The notes under the pieces: generated by a model
Seen by the model: only the letters and a program-made list of their open reading frames with translations
Databases searched by the model: none
What the model was told of the DNA's origin: nothing
In this document: positions 42,785 through 56,407 of the stretch, in pieces
How positions within the stretch are numbered: the first letter of the stretch is position 1
How the letters are laid out: the number at the start of each line of letters is the position of its first letter
Origin: JAXGQD01 sp040766665
GTDB taxonomy: Bacteria; Bacillota; Clostridia; Saccharofermentanales; Fastidiosipilaceae
Assembly (NCBI GenBank): GCA_040766665.1
Contig: JAXGQD010000009.1
Span: 23,889 to 87,888 of the forward strand
Direction of reading: 5' to 3'
DNA: 64,000 bases
Program-made: the position numbers and the translations under genes

Positions 42785-45159
42785 AATTACAGTGGCAAAA
42801 TCCAGCCCTAAAAGGAGATTCTACCCGCCAGCTTGTCCAGGTGCCGGTACTTCTGGCGGTCGCTGCCGTTTTCAGTATGGCACTCAGTTTTATTTTGGCC
42901 GCTGTTTTCTATTTGGGCGCTCTCCCTATTGGTCAGGGCATCTTACTCTGTCTGTTTATTTTGCTTGTTTTGGAAGGTCTATCACGAATCCCACGTATCA
43001 GTATTCCGATTTTTTTAGTCTTTTTACTATTCTCAGCGCTCTATCTCTATATAGATGCAGATTGGCGTTCGCTAGTACAAAATGCTGCTCAAAGATTTAA
43101 TGACCGGGTTTTACTGCAAGTGGCGGATGCCTGGACCAATAAATCTCCCTTGCTTTATTCAGAAGAAAACCGTCGCCTTCTATTCTTGATTTTAGTGGGC
43201 GTTACAAGCCTGGTCTCATATTTCGTTGTGCGCTTATTCAGGCAAGCCTCATTGATGCTGATACTGCTGGTCCTGTGCGCTGCGCAGGCCGAGTTCCAGC
43301 AACTACCAAATATCCTTTTGCCGAGTGTGATTGCCAGTCTATGTGCGTTTTTTATACTGGGGCAAAACAGCCAGGTCGCAGATCGACAATTGCGTTTACC
43401 GCTACTTAGAATACTGGCTTTGGTGCTGGCAGCCGTTATACTCAACCGGATTTTGCCTGCTGATTTCCTATACAACGCAGACTTAGATCGTTTTTTACGT
43501 GAAAAGGAAAGTCGTCTGGCGCAAGCCAGCGAACCGATTAATCTCTACAGTTTTAGCCTCAATTCTGCCGGCTATTACCCGAAATCCAATGAATTGGGAG
43601 GTCCGATAAACTTAAGTGATACGCCTTATGCAGAAGTGACTGCGCAAGCCTCAGCGTTTTATCTGCGTGGGGCGGTTTATGGGGTCTATACAGGTCGTTC
43701 CTGGATACAAGCAGGCGGTGATAGTGGTTGGCTTTTTGATTCCCCTGAAGCGGCAGCGTTGCGAGCAGAAACTTTTATGCTGAATCCACCGGAATGGGCG
43801 GCTGAAATCTCACAAACGGGTTCTTACCGTTTTAGACCGCTGCTCCAACCACAGCAAAGCATCCTGGTAGCAGGAAACCCTTTGACCATTCAGTTTTTAG
43901 ACCCGTCTTATCCTATTCGGGCGTTCTTTAATTCTGCCGGGACCATTTATACCGATAAAAATCTGCCTGAAGCTGGCTATCAGATAGACGGGCCTGTGCT
44001 TTATACATCCTCTGTATCATATGAAGCCTTACTTAATTCGCTACTCCTGGCGCAAGGCGATGCAGGTGCGACAATGGCTGCAGAGGAAAGGGCTTATTGG
44101 CTGGCCTTGCCGGAAACCGTGAGTGGCGGACTAAGTGAGCAACTCAATGAGATCAGCAATGCGTTTGTTAATACGGATGAGAGCGATTTGCACATCGCAT
44201 TGGCACTGAAAGAGCGCCTCAGCTCGGCCGCTTTTACTTATGAATTAGATGTGCCCGAGTTCCCACAAGGCAGAGAGTTTGTCGATTGGTTCTTCGAGCA
44301 GAGAAGCGGCTACTGTACCTATTTCGCGACGGCCTTAACGGTTTTGTCCAGGCAAGCGGGCATTCCCGCGCGCTATGTGGAAGGCTATGTTGTCCCAGCC
44401 GCAGGCGGCGCACAAAACATGGAAAGCACAAGAACACTTACAGGCAGGCAAGCCCATGCCTGGACAGAGATTTGGGTTGACGGGGTCGGTTGGTTAGCTC
44501 TTGACGCAACACCTGCCGCCTATCAGGACCAACTGCGTGTCCCGGGAGAAGAAGCGGCAGATGAGGCCGCAGGAACAACAGCAAGCAGCAGTACAAACGC
44601 ACAGGGTGAAACGGCCACCAGTAGCACTGCGGCGATGGAGGAGTCAGTTGAAAGCGCACCCTCTGGATCTAAGTCTGAGGTGCAGAATAATCCGAGCGAA
44701 GATTTAGCTTCTCGATTGCGTTTTGCTGATGTTTTGCGAGTGCTCTTGCCTTTTCTTTTCTTACTCGCCTGTGCAGCGGCTATTTATGCTTTTGTGCGTT
44801 GGCGGCAAAAACAACTGCGCAATTGGCACGATTTACACTGGCAACTCGAGCGACATCACGATGATAAAAAAGCCTTGCTACTATGGGTGTGGCAGGATAT
44901 ACGTTATCTGGCCAAACTGCATGGGTTGAAGCAGGAAGACGGTCAGACCATTCGACAATATTTGCAGTCCTGGCCAAAAGAACTGCGTTTGTACGATACC
45001 TCGGAACTTGCTGAAGCGGCGATTTATGGCCAGTCTTTGTTTGATGAGGACGACTTAGAAAAGCTGATGGCTGAATATGCAAAACTGGAAGCGCAGACAA
45101 GGGCAAAGCTCACACCCCTTGTCTGGGTCTTACGACGCTTCTTGTATTTGCGATTCTAG
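42781..45159 (+). CDS. Transglutaminase-like membrane protein (TgpA type)
   Basis: 792 residues. Five to six helices cover about residues 20-225, then a large extracytoplasmic region with a transglutaminase core. The triad is visible: Cys512 in RSGYCTYFATAL, His559 in QAHAWTEIWV and Asp575 in WLALDATP. After a Ser/Thr/Ala-rich linker (about 595-640) a further helix (about 650-672) is followed by a cytoplasmic DUF4129-like tail (HGLKQEDGQTIRQYL). It should act as a surface peptidase or cross-linker. Last gene of the MoxR unit. Confidence 0.9.
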   Translation: MKLQWQNPALKGDSTRQLVQVPVLLAVAAVFSMALSFILAAVFYLGALPIGQGILLCLFILLVLEGLSRIPRISIPIFLVFLLFSALYLYIDADWRSLVQNAAQRFNDRVLLQVADAWTNKSPLLYSEENRRLLFLILVGVTSLVSYFVVRLFRQASLMLILLVLCAAQAEFQQLPNILLPSVIASLCAFFILGQNSQVADRQLRLPLLRILALVLAAVILNRILPADFLYNADLDRFLREKESRLAQASEPINLYSFSLNSAGYYPKSNELGGPINLSDTPYAEVTAQASAFYLRGAVYGVYTGRSWIQAGGDSGWLFDSPEAAALRAETFMLNPPEWAAEISQTGSYRFRPLLQPQQSILVAGNPLTIQFLDPSYPIRAFFNSAGTIYTDKNLPEAGYQIDGPVLYTSSVSYEALLNSLLLAQGDAGATMAAEERAYWLALPETVSGGLSEQLNEISNAFVNTDESDLHIALALKERLSSAAFTYELDVPEFPQGREFVDWFFEQRSGYCTYFATALTVLSRQAGIPARYVEGYVVPAAGGAQNMESTRTLTGRQAHAWTEIWVDGVGWLALDATPAAYQDQLRVPGEEAADEAAGTTASSSTNAQGETATSSTAAMEESVESAPSGSKSEVQNNPSEDLASRLRFADVLRVLLPFLFLLACAAAIYAFVRWRQKQLRNWHDLHWQLERHHDDKKALLLWVWQDIRYLAKLHGLKQEDGQTIRQYLQSWPKELRLYDTSELAEAAIYGQSLFDEDDLEKLMAEYAKLEAQTRAKLTPLVWVLRRFLYLRF

Positions 45160-45193
45160 GCGCTGCTCTGATTTTGCCAAACACTTTGTTACT

Positions 45194-45221
45194 TTGCAAA
45201 AACCAATCAGGCACGTATTAT
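45194..45221 (+). promoter_or_regulatory. Putative promoter of the sugar-binding-protein pair
   Basis: TTGCAA (45194-45199), 16 bp, TATTAT (45216-45221), in the 93-bp gap after the transglutaminase gene. Confidence 0.45.
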
Positions 45222-45252
45222 TAGCTTAAGTAAATTGAAAGGACAAGACAAA

Positions 45253-46269
45253 ATGAAGTGGTGGTCACGCATTAAACGCTTTGAATTGCGCGAGAGTCAG
45301 GTCATCGCCATCATTATCATTTCGTTTTTGCTTTTTGTCCTAGGCTTTGTTTTTTGGCAAAAAGATTTTTTCTTTGGCACCGAAAAAGAAAGCACCTTGC
45401 GTATCGCGGTGGTTCTGCCGGATAACGAGCTCATTCAGCAAAGTGCCTTGCGTGAGGGTATGGAACAAGCAGCGTTCAATTACAACTGCGAGTTGAATTT
45501 TTTAGCACCACTTAAAGCCAACGATCTGGAAGAACAAAACCAACTCATTGCCCGCCAGCTGGAATCTTCCCCGAACGCTCTGATTCTTAATCCGATACTT
45601 ATAGCCGAACAGCAAGATCAACTTGCCCTCGGAGCCAGCAAATTACCCATCTTTCTGGTCAATAGTCCGGCTGTGAGTCAGAGTAATATCACGGCCATCA
45701 GTTCTGATTACCGCCGTATGGCTCAAGAACTCTTGGATAAAATCCACGCGAAGCAAGCACAGATTGAAAGTGTCCATCTCATTATCGCCACAGAACGTAA
45801 CCCCGGTAGCGATATTATGGCCATACTCAAGCAAAGCTTTCTTGAGCAAGGACTGGCGACGGTAGAAAGCCACATTCTTAGCGATTTCACTCAAGAATTA
45901 ATTGACTCGGAACGCAATGCCGCAGAAGAGATACTCCTGAATCCTCAAAATGTCATTATTACTTTAGACAGTGAATCTTTAGTCCAAGTCAGCGCAACAA
46001 TCAAGGCGGCACGGCAACGCGGCGAAAGTGCCCCAGTCTATGCCTGGAATGGTGGGAAAGCCGGTATGGATGGTTTGGATGATGGTTTGGTTAAGCTTTT
46101 GGTGGTCGATAATCAATATTCAATCGGGTATTTGGCCGTCAGTAATCTCGCCCATAAACTCCGTCAGGAGCAAGTTCCTGAAAGCACAGGTATCAAATAC
46201 GCTTTTATAGATCGGAACAACATCGATTCGATCAGTAACCAACATCTGCTATACCCAATCGTGCAATAG
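45253..46269 (+). CDS. Membrane-anchored periplasmic-binding-protein homologue (type 1, sugar-like)
   Basis: About 338 residues from the ATG at 45253 (AAAGGA upstream). One uncleaved N-terminal helix (about 16-37) precedes the binding fold: LRIAVVLPDNELIQQSALREGMEQAA opens the first lobe, NALILNPI and LPIFLVNSP follow, and the second lobe has HLIIATERNPGSDIMAILKQ. This is an RbsB/LacI-type sugar-binding fold lacking a lipobox, so it is held by a membrane helix. No permease or ATPase is nearby. A sensory role, as in XylFII-type proteins that work with LytS/YesN kinases, is an inference from context. Confidence 0.78.
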   Translation: MKWWSRIKRFELRESQVIAIIIISFLLFVLGFVFWQKDFFFGTEKESTLRIAVVLPDNELIQQSALREGMEQAAFNYNCELNFLAPLKANDLEEQNQLIARQLESSPNALILNPILIAEQQDQLALGASKLPIFLVNSPAVSQSNITAISSDYRRMAQELLDKIHAKQAQIESVHLIIATERNPGSDIMAILKQSFLEQGLATVESHILSDFTQELIDSERNAAEEILLNPQNVIITLDSESLVQVSATIKAARQRGESAPVYAWNGGKAGMDGLDDGLVKLLVVDNQYSIGYLAVSNLAHKLRQEQVPESTGIKYAFIDRNNIDSISNQHLLYPIVQ

Positions 46270-46308
46270 TCCTTTACATAACGCAGTGGGAAGGGGGCCA
46301 GTAGGTAT

Positions 46309-47394
46309 ATGAATTCTTTAAAAAGAGAACGCAGGCTTAAGCAATGCTTTCGTTCTTTGTGCTTGGGGGTCTTAGCTTTTAGCTTACTTTTGCCCTTAGC
46401 AGCCTGTGCCATATCCTCCGCAAATGAGAGCATAAAAATCGGTGTGATTAACTATCAGTCAAATGATACGTTTATCAACTCTTTGAGTGCTTCGCTGACA
46501 GCGAGCTTCCGCTTGCGTGAAGAGCATATGGGAAAAACCATCAATCTGAATATCATCGGTGCGAAGTCAGACCAAAATTACCAAAACACCCTTATCGATC
46601 GGATGTTGCAGCAGGACTACGATGTACTTTGCATCAATATGGTGGACCGTACGATGTCTGCACCAATTATCAGCAAGTGCAAAGCAGCCAATTTGCCCAT
46701 TGTTTTTTTTAACCGCGAGCCGGTGGCGGAGGATCTTTCGTCTTGGGACAAGCTGTATTATGTCGGCACCTCTGCGGTAGACTCGGCTCGTTTACAGGGC
46801 CAAATGCTGCTGGATCTCTTGCAGCGTGACTTCGCTGCTGTAGATAACAACAAGGATGGCAAAATTCAATACGTGATGTTGGAAGGGGAACCCGGGCACC
46901 AGGATACCCTCTACCGTACTGACTATTCCGTAGCGGTGCTTTCCGATGCCGGCATTGAAATGGAAAAGCTCGACAGCGATTCCGCAAACTGGGATCTGAC
47001 CACGGCTTACAACAAGATGCTGTCCTGGTTGGAACTCTATAACGGGAGCATCGAGGTCATTTTAGCGAATAATGACGACATGGCTTTAGGAGCAATTAAA
47101 GCGCTGGAAAGCAAAGTCGTCGAACTCGGTAACGGACCCTATGTCTTCGGTATTGATGCGACCCCTGTCGGCGTTGAGGCGGTGCATAACGGGAGTCTCT
47201 ATGGGACCGTTGTTAACGATGCAGTCGGGCAGGCGGCTGCGATAGCCGATATCGCGCTGGCTCTCGCTGAAGGTAAGAAGCCATCGGAATCCTCGGTCCT
47301 CTATTTGCATGGTAATATTGCCCGCATCCCGCATCGCCCGCTTACCGCACTCAATTATGAGGACGAGATAAAAAAACTACAGGAAGTGCATTGA
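46309..47394 (+). CDS. Galactose/glucose-binding (MglB-like) lipoprotein
   Basis: 361 residues. The signal peptide ends PLAAC, so Cys33 should be lipidated. The fold matches MglB/GGBP: IKIGVINYQSNDTFI, a PIVFFNREP hinge, the EF-hand-like calcium loop DNNKDGKIQ (179-187; ligand positions Asp179, Asn181, Asp183, Gln187) followed by YVMLEGEPGHQDTLYRT, then ILANNDDMALGAIKAL and VFGIDATPVGVEAV. These correspond closely to E. coli GGBP. It probably binds glucose or galactose. It lies 39 bp after the other binding-protein gene, without mglA or mglC, and ends in a hairpin terminator. Confidence 0.87.
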   Translation: MNSLKRERRLKQCFRSLCLGVLAFSLLLPLAACAISSANESIKIGVINYQSNDTFINSLSASLTASFRLREEHMGKTINLNIIGAKSDQNYQNTLIDRMLQQDYDVLCINMVDRTMSAPIISKCKAANLPIVFFNREPVAEDLSSWDKLYYVGTSAVDSARLQGQMLLDLLQRDFAAVDNNKDGKIQYVMLEGEPGHQDTLYRTDYSVAVLSDAGIEMEKLDSDSANWDLTTAYNKMLSWLELYNGSIEVILANNDDMALGAIKALESKVVELGNGPYVFGIDATPVGVEAVHNGSLYGTVVNDAVGQAAAIADIALALAEGKKPSESSVLYLHGNIARIPHRPLTALNYEDEIKKLQEVH

Positions 47395-47404
47395 CACTTC
47401 CTGT
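47379..47404 (+). terminator. Hairpin spanning the MglB-like stop codon
   Basis: Perfect 10-bp stem ACAGGAAGTG / CACTTCCTGT with the TGA stop (47392-47394) in the six-base loop. The downstream sequence is AT-rich (AAACTAATTTTATTTATTCTTTT). Likely terminator for the two-gene unit. Confidence 0.7.
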
Positions 47405-47457
47405 AAACTAATTTTATTTATTCTTTTATCTTAATACGAGTCGTATGTAATGCCGCA

Positions 47458-48417
47458 TCAAATATCATTTGTGGCTTCAATGACTGATTTCACACTGTCA
47501 CAGGCATGCTGTAATTTTTCGCGTTCATCATCCGGCAAAGGGATTTCTAGAATATGTTCTATGCCGTTATGTCCTACCACACAAGGAATATTGAGCACCA
47601 CTTCGTGCATACCGTATTCGCCTTCGAGCACCGCACCAACCGTGCGGATTGTGTTCTGATCTCTGAGCAGAGAAGCACAGAGTTCATTGACCGCGATAGC
47701 GATACCGTAGAAAGTTGCACCTTTACGTTTGATGATTTCAGCACCGGCAGTGCGCGTTTCCTTAGCGATGCGTTCCTTTTCTTCGTCGGTTAAGGTTTTA
47801 CCTGTGATGTTGCAAAACTCATCGATTGTACAGCCCGCGATTTTTGAAAAGCTCCAAGCGGGGAATTGGGCTTCGCCGTGTTCACCGATTATGTAGGCAT
47901 GAATATTTTTCATGTCCACGTCAAATTTTTCCGAAAGCAATGTTCTGAGACGAATGCCATCCAGTACGGTGCCCGAACCGACGATAAGGTGACGGGGTAT
48001 GCCGGACCACTTGGCGATTTGATATGTAAGAACGTCAACCGGGTTAGCTACAACCAGGACCACGCCGCCGTTATAGTATTTCATCATCTCCATGGTGATG
48101 GTTTTGGCGATACGGCAGTTTTTGGCTGCCAAATCAAGGCGCGTTTCACCGGGTTTTCGCCCGGCACCGGCTGCAAAAACAATGATGTCGCAATCAGCCA
48201 CGTCAGGATAACCACCGACACGGATGGTCATAGAATTAAGGAAGGGGAGCCCGTGCACCAAGTCCATCACTTCGCCTTCTGCCTTTTCCCTTACCACATC
48301 GATTAAGACCAGCTCATCGCAGGTACGTTTAATGGACATTACATAAGCTATACTTGCGCCTACGTTGCCAGCTCCGATGATCGCGATTTTTGAGCCTTTT
48401 TGAATACCTCTTGCCAT
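47458..48417 (-). CDS. ldh: L-lactate dehydrogenase-family 2-hydroxyacid dehydrogenase
   Basis: 319 residues with AGGAGG before the ATG. NAD-binding motif IIGAGNVGASIA (13-24), active-site His180 in IIGEHGEAQF, Arg in the GETRLDL block and the NPVDVLTY segment, all as in LDH. The residue that fixes specificity (Gln102 in the usual LDH numbering) is Arg87 here (AGAGRKPGETRLDL), the residue of malate dehydrogenases. The overall sequence is LDH-like, so L-lactate formation from pyruvate remains the likely role, but malate or mixed activity is possible. Monocistronic, convergent with the MglB-like gene. Confidence 0.85.
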   Translation of the reverse strand: MARGIQKGSKIAIIGAGNVGASIAYVMSIKRTCDELVLIDVVREKAEGEVMDLVHGLPFLNSMTIRVGGYPDVADCDIIVFAAGAGRKPGETRLDLAAKNCRIAKTITMEMMKYYNGGVVLVVANPVDVLTYQIAKWSGIPRHLIVGSGTVLDGIRLRTLLSEKFDVDMKNIHAYIIGEHGEAQFPAWSFSKIAGCTIDEFCNITGKTLTDEEKERIAKETRTAGAEIIKRKGATFYGIAIAVNELCASLLRDQNTIRTVGAVLEGEYGMHEVVLNIPCVVGHNGIEHILEIPLPDDEREKLQHACDSVKSVIEATNDI

Positions 48418-48846
48418 AGAATCCTCCTGTTTTGTACACCCATGCTTAATTATTGAACCAAGCTAAAGTTTTCATAGCGGCTGTTTTTCATGCCTCAGGT
48501 AATTTGGTTAAGTTAAAAAACCCTTACGAACCATCATATTATTTATCGATTTATTTCTCAAGACAAAAAACAGACAAATAGTAAAAAATGAGCGAAAAAT
48601 ATTAATAACGCCCCATAAAAAGAGACGCCCGGGGCGGTAGGAGAAAGGGGTGTAAAAAGAGAGGGAAAGGGTGTTGACAGAAAAGGGGTGAGCGGGTACT
48701 ATAGCAAAGCGCCTTGCGAAGGCACGGACCTTGAAAATTGAATAGTAAGAAATGCAATAAAAACAATGCAACTATAACGAGCCAAAGTTAATTCAAACAT
48801 GAGTTTGTAAACAAATGTAAATAAGAGCCAAACGGCTCTCGAAATT
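48418..48846. other. Divergent promoter/leader region between ldh and the rRNA operon
   Basis: No gene seen. Contains the rRNA promoter and a leader with AT-rich stretches. The ldh promoter (minus strand) could not be identified with confidence. Confidence 0.5.
48674..48702 (+). promoter_or_regulatory. rRNA operon promoter
   Basis: Perfect TTGACA (48674-48679), 17 bp, TACTAT (48697-48702), about 145 bp before the 16S gene; purine- and G-rich spacer. Confidence 0.85.
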
Positions 48847-50370
<1,524 letters not shown>

Positions 50371-50532
50371 AGACCATGGCGAAGCATCACGTTCTGTCGT
50401 ACTCTAATGGTCGATACCGTACTCTGTGCAAACGGAGAAACGGTCAACCAAAGAAGGTTCGTTGGTATTGTTCCAAGCACTTACTATTCAAATTTCAGGG
50501 CCTTTGCCTTGAAACGTAAGGTAATGAGTCAC

Positions 50533-50609
50533 GGGCTCATAGCTCAGCTGGTTAGAGCGTACGCCTGATAAGCGTAAGGTCGATGGTTCGAGTCCATTTG
50601 AGCCCACCA
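50533..50609 (+). tRNA. tRNA-Ile(GAT) in the 16S-23S spacer
   Basis: GGGCTCA acceptor paired with TGAGCCC, D-arm GCTC/GAGC, anticodon loop CTGATAA (GAT), T-arm with GTTCGAGTC and encoded CCA. 77 nt. No tRNA-Ala is present in the spacer. Confidence 0.97.
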
Positions 50610-50868
50610 CTGTTCTTAAGGAGAAAGTGGCTTGTGACAAATTGGCGCCTCGTTCGAAGGACAGGCAAGCACCTTGAAAACTGCATATAGAGAGAAGACT
50701 GAGAAAAAGACAAAGAGAAGAAAAGAAAAAGGTCTTGCACTGGAAAAGTCTATACACAAGCGGAACGTGCAAGTTCGCAGGCAGAAGTTGAAAAAGCGAG
50801 TCTGAAGAGAACTTTCTGAATCGAAGTGTTCGGATCAAAGACGGAAAAGACAAAGAGAACCAAATAAA

Positions 50869-53763
<2,895 letters not shown>

Positions 53764-53904
53764 ACAAGTTATTTGGTTCAGACAAAACAAGATGTCCATG
53801 AACCAGACACAGTTTGGAAAGTATCTCGAAATTATGACTCTCAGAAGTCCAATCAAAATCTTCTTTCTAATGCGGTTTTGAAGGCGTTTTTACCCTTCAA
53901 CCAT

Positions 53905-54020
53905 TCCGGTGGATATAACGAAGAGGCCACACCTGTTCCCATACCGAACACAGTAGTTAAGCTCTTTGGTGCCGACAATACTTGGCTGGAGACGGCCCGG
54001 GAAGATAGGTCTCTGCCGGA
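53905..54020 (+). rRNA. rrf: 5S ribosomal RNA
   Basis: About 116 nt. The TCCGG start pairs with CCGGA at the end. Contains CACACCTGTTCCCATACCGAACAC and the expected CCGA/GGAGA loops. The distance from 23S is about 140 bp. Confidence 0.93.
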
Positions 54021-54029
54021 TTTTTTATG

Positions 54030-54060
54030 AAAGCTGTCGGGTCATTACCGGCAGCTTTTT
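54030..54060 (+). terminator. rRNA operon terminator
   Basis: AAAGCTGTCGG / CCGGCAGCTTT stem (one T-G pair), loop GTCATTA, T-run. Confidence 0.9.
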
Positions 54061-54179
54061 ACTTATCTAATGACATCTGATGGTTGTGAGATAAGCGGCA
54101 AATGTTCATATCTTGTGCTTTGTATGATAGAATAAGCCGATATGATGTGGTTTGACCATTTCGACAGACGGAGGGACAT

Positions 54180-54884
54180 ATGGCTGCGAAAATACTTGTA
54201 GTTGACGATGAACAGAATATCGTTGATATTTTGAAAGATAATCTTGAAAGAGACGGCTACAGCGTCACTTGTGCCTTTGATGGCTTAGAAGCCTTAGAAA
54301 AAGCTCAGTCTGAGCACCCGGATTTAGTGCTACTGGATTGCATGTTACCAAAGTTAGATGGCTTTGATGTTTGCCGCAAGTTGCGTCAGAGCACATCCGT
54401 ACCGATACTGATGTTAACCGCCAAATCTGAAGAAATAGATAAAGTCGTCGGCTTGGAACTGGGTGCCGATGATTATATCACCAAGCCGTTTAGCGTCCGA
54501 GAAGTATTGGCGCGAGTGAAAGCACAGTTGAGACGCGTGAATCTGGCTGAAGTAGAGCCGGAAAGCGCTCAAAAGGTCTTACATTTCGGCGATTTGGAAA
54601 TCGATCTGGTCGCCTATGAAGTCAGACGCAAGGGTGAGAATATCAATCTGACATTGCGTGAATTTGAATTAGTACGTTTTCTTTCACAACATGCCGGTCA
54701 GGTCTTTTCGCGTGAAGCGCTATTAGAAAAGGTTTGGGGATATGAGTATTTTGGCGATGTCCGTACCGTAGATGTGACGGTAAGACGTACCAGAGAAAAA
54801 CTTGAACCAGACCAGGATGAATACCGTTATATTATGACTAAACGTGGTGTCGGTTACTACTTCGAAAAATCACAGACCAATTGA
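54180..54884 (+). CDS. walR: Response regulator WalR/VicR (OmpR family)
   Basis: 234 residues. Receiver domain with VVDDE and phospho-acceptor Asp53 in LVLLDCMLPKLDGFDV, KPF near 105, then a winged-helix domain with LREFELVRFLSQHAGQVFSREALLEKVWGYEYFGDVRTVDV. WalR is the essential cell-wall regulator of Bacillota. The neighbourhood (walK, murA, walJ, rlmH) supports the assignment. ATG with GGAGGG upstream; TTCATA-17-TAGAAT (54105-54133) is a weak promoter candidate, with a perfect 7-bp dyad CTTATCT/AGATAAG (54062-54095) ahead of it. Confidence 0.93.
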   Translation: MAAKILVVDDEQNIVDILKDNLERDGYSVTCAFDGLEALEKAQSEHPDLVLLDCMLPKLDGFDVCRKLRQSTSVPILMLTAKSEEIDKVVGLELGADDYITKPFSVREVLARVKAQLRRVNLAEVEPESAQKVLHFGDLEIDLVAYEVRRKGENINLTLREFELVRFLSQHAGQVFSREALLEKVWGYEYFGDVRTVDVTVRRTREKLEPDQDEYRYIMTKRGVGYYFEKSQTN

Positions 54885-54891
54885 GGTGCCC

Positions 54892-56383
54892 GTGTTTACT
54901 TTTTTAACAAGCACAAACCCGAATATCAATCAACTGGGCATGCTGTTTATCGGTTTGGCCTGCGGATTGATACTCTCTTTTATTGTTTTTGCCCTGATTT
55001 ATAAGAGAAACAAGCAAAGTACTCCCCAGCAAGTGACCAATATCAAATCAAAGATTGATTCTGAAGATGTCAGTATGGACGCAATCTTCGAGGATCTTGA
55101 TTTGGGTGTTTTAGCTTTTGGACCGGACAGACGGCTCTCACTGTCGAATCATGCTGCGACGACCCTTTTAAACACGACAAATCTGCCACAAGATTTGGAA
55201 GATTTTTTAACGCGATATGGGGAAGAAAACGGCTTGAAGGCTCGCTTTATCTTGAGTAAAGGTCCGACTTCGGCCTTGTGGCACAGCGGAGAGCGGGTTT
55301 TGCGCATTGTAATTAAACAAAGCCGTATCGATGCCCAGCAGAATGCCGCACATTTGGTGCTCTTACAAGACATCACCGATCAGGAATTACAGGAAAAACA
55401 ACGCAAAGAGTTTGTCGCTAATGTTTCACACGAATTAAAAACTCCTTTAACCACGATTACTACCTATTCTGAATCCCTGCTGGACTGGGGCTTGGATGAA
55501 AAACAAAAAGATGGGGTGCGCAAAGATCTGGTGCGGATTCACGACGATGCGATTCATGTGGAAGGTTTGGTCGCTGACCTTTTACTCTTGTCCAGTATCG
55601 ATTCGCGTAACCTACAAAACCGTATGGAACCTCTTGATTTCAGCTTCTTAGTCAAACAAACGGTTGATCGCATGCAAGTTCAGGCCAAAGAAAAGCAACA
55701 GCGCATGAGCTTCATGGAGATGTCCAAACTGCCGGCTATATTTGGGGACCGTTCCTCGCTTGAGCGTATTGTCAGCAATCTGATTAGCAATGCCGTAAAA
55801 TACACCGATATTAAAGGCTCAATCAAAGTTTATGTGGGCCGTGTTTTGGACTCTGTGTATGTGAAGGTCACAGATACCGGACATGGTATTGAAGAAAAAC
55901 ATATCGCACAGATATTCAATCGCTTTTATCGCGTGGACATGACCGGTTCGCGCATGTATGGAGGCACCGGTTTAGGTTTAGCCATCGCTCAAGAGCTGGT
56001 AGCCATGCATATGGGACAGATTTCGGTGCAGAGTGCGCTGGGTCAGGGTTCCAGTTTCACGGTCATGATACCTCTGGCTTCAAAAGTGTACTGCGATACA
56101 CTTACCGATGTTCTTTCAATGTTACCTTACACTCCGAGCTACGCATTGCTGCTGCAAAAGAGCTGGTTTCTCAGCTAAACGAGCACGGTGAGTCTATTGA
56201 CTCGCTACGTGACTTGAGTGATGAACAATTACAGAAATTGATCGCACGTTTTGCCAATGAGGGGGATGAGGAAATCAAAATCCTATCGAAAGCAAACCCC
56301 AAAATATAGGGCGTGTACCACGCACAACGACAGTGAAAAATGAAGCACTGCCACAAAAAAAGGTACAAGCCGGTAAAAAATAA
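54892..56383 (+). CDS. walK: Sensor histidine kinase WalK/VicK (tail broken by two -1 shifts)
   Basis: GTG start at 54892 with GAGG seven bases upstream. One membrane helix (about 17-36) and no extracellular domain or HAMP, like streptococcal VicK. A PAS-like segment (about 60-165), HisKA with FVANVSHELKTPLTTITTYS, and HATPase motifs NLISNAVKYT, DTGHGI and GGTGLGLAI are intact. The open frame ends at 56178 in a non-family sequence; a -1 shift at CC near 56126 gives a helical tail (LHSELRIAAAKELVSQLNEH) to 56309, and another -1 near 56275 gives a basic end finishing QAGKK and TAA at 56383, just before the murA RBS. The corrected protein would be about 497 residues. The tail after the usual MIPL end is not part of standard WalK. 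Confidence 0.8.
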
Positions 56384-56407
56384 GAAAAATCTTCGGGAGG
56401 ACAGATC

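Noticed and set aside
48508..48771. Minus-strand ORF between ldh and 16S rRNA
   Set aside because: It overlaps the rRNA promoter and leader, has no ribosome binding site and no family resemblance.
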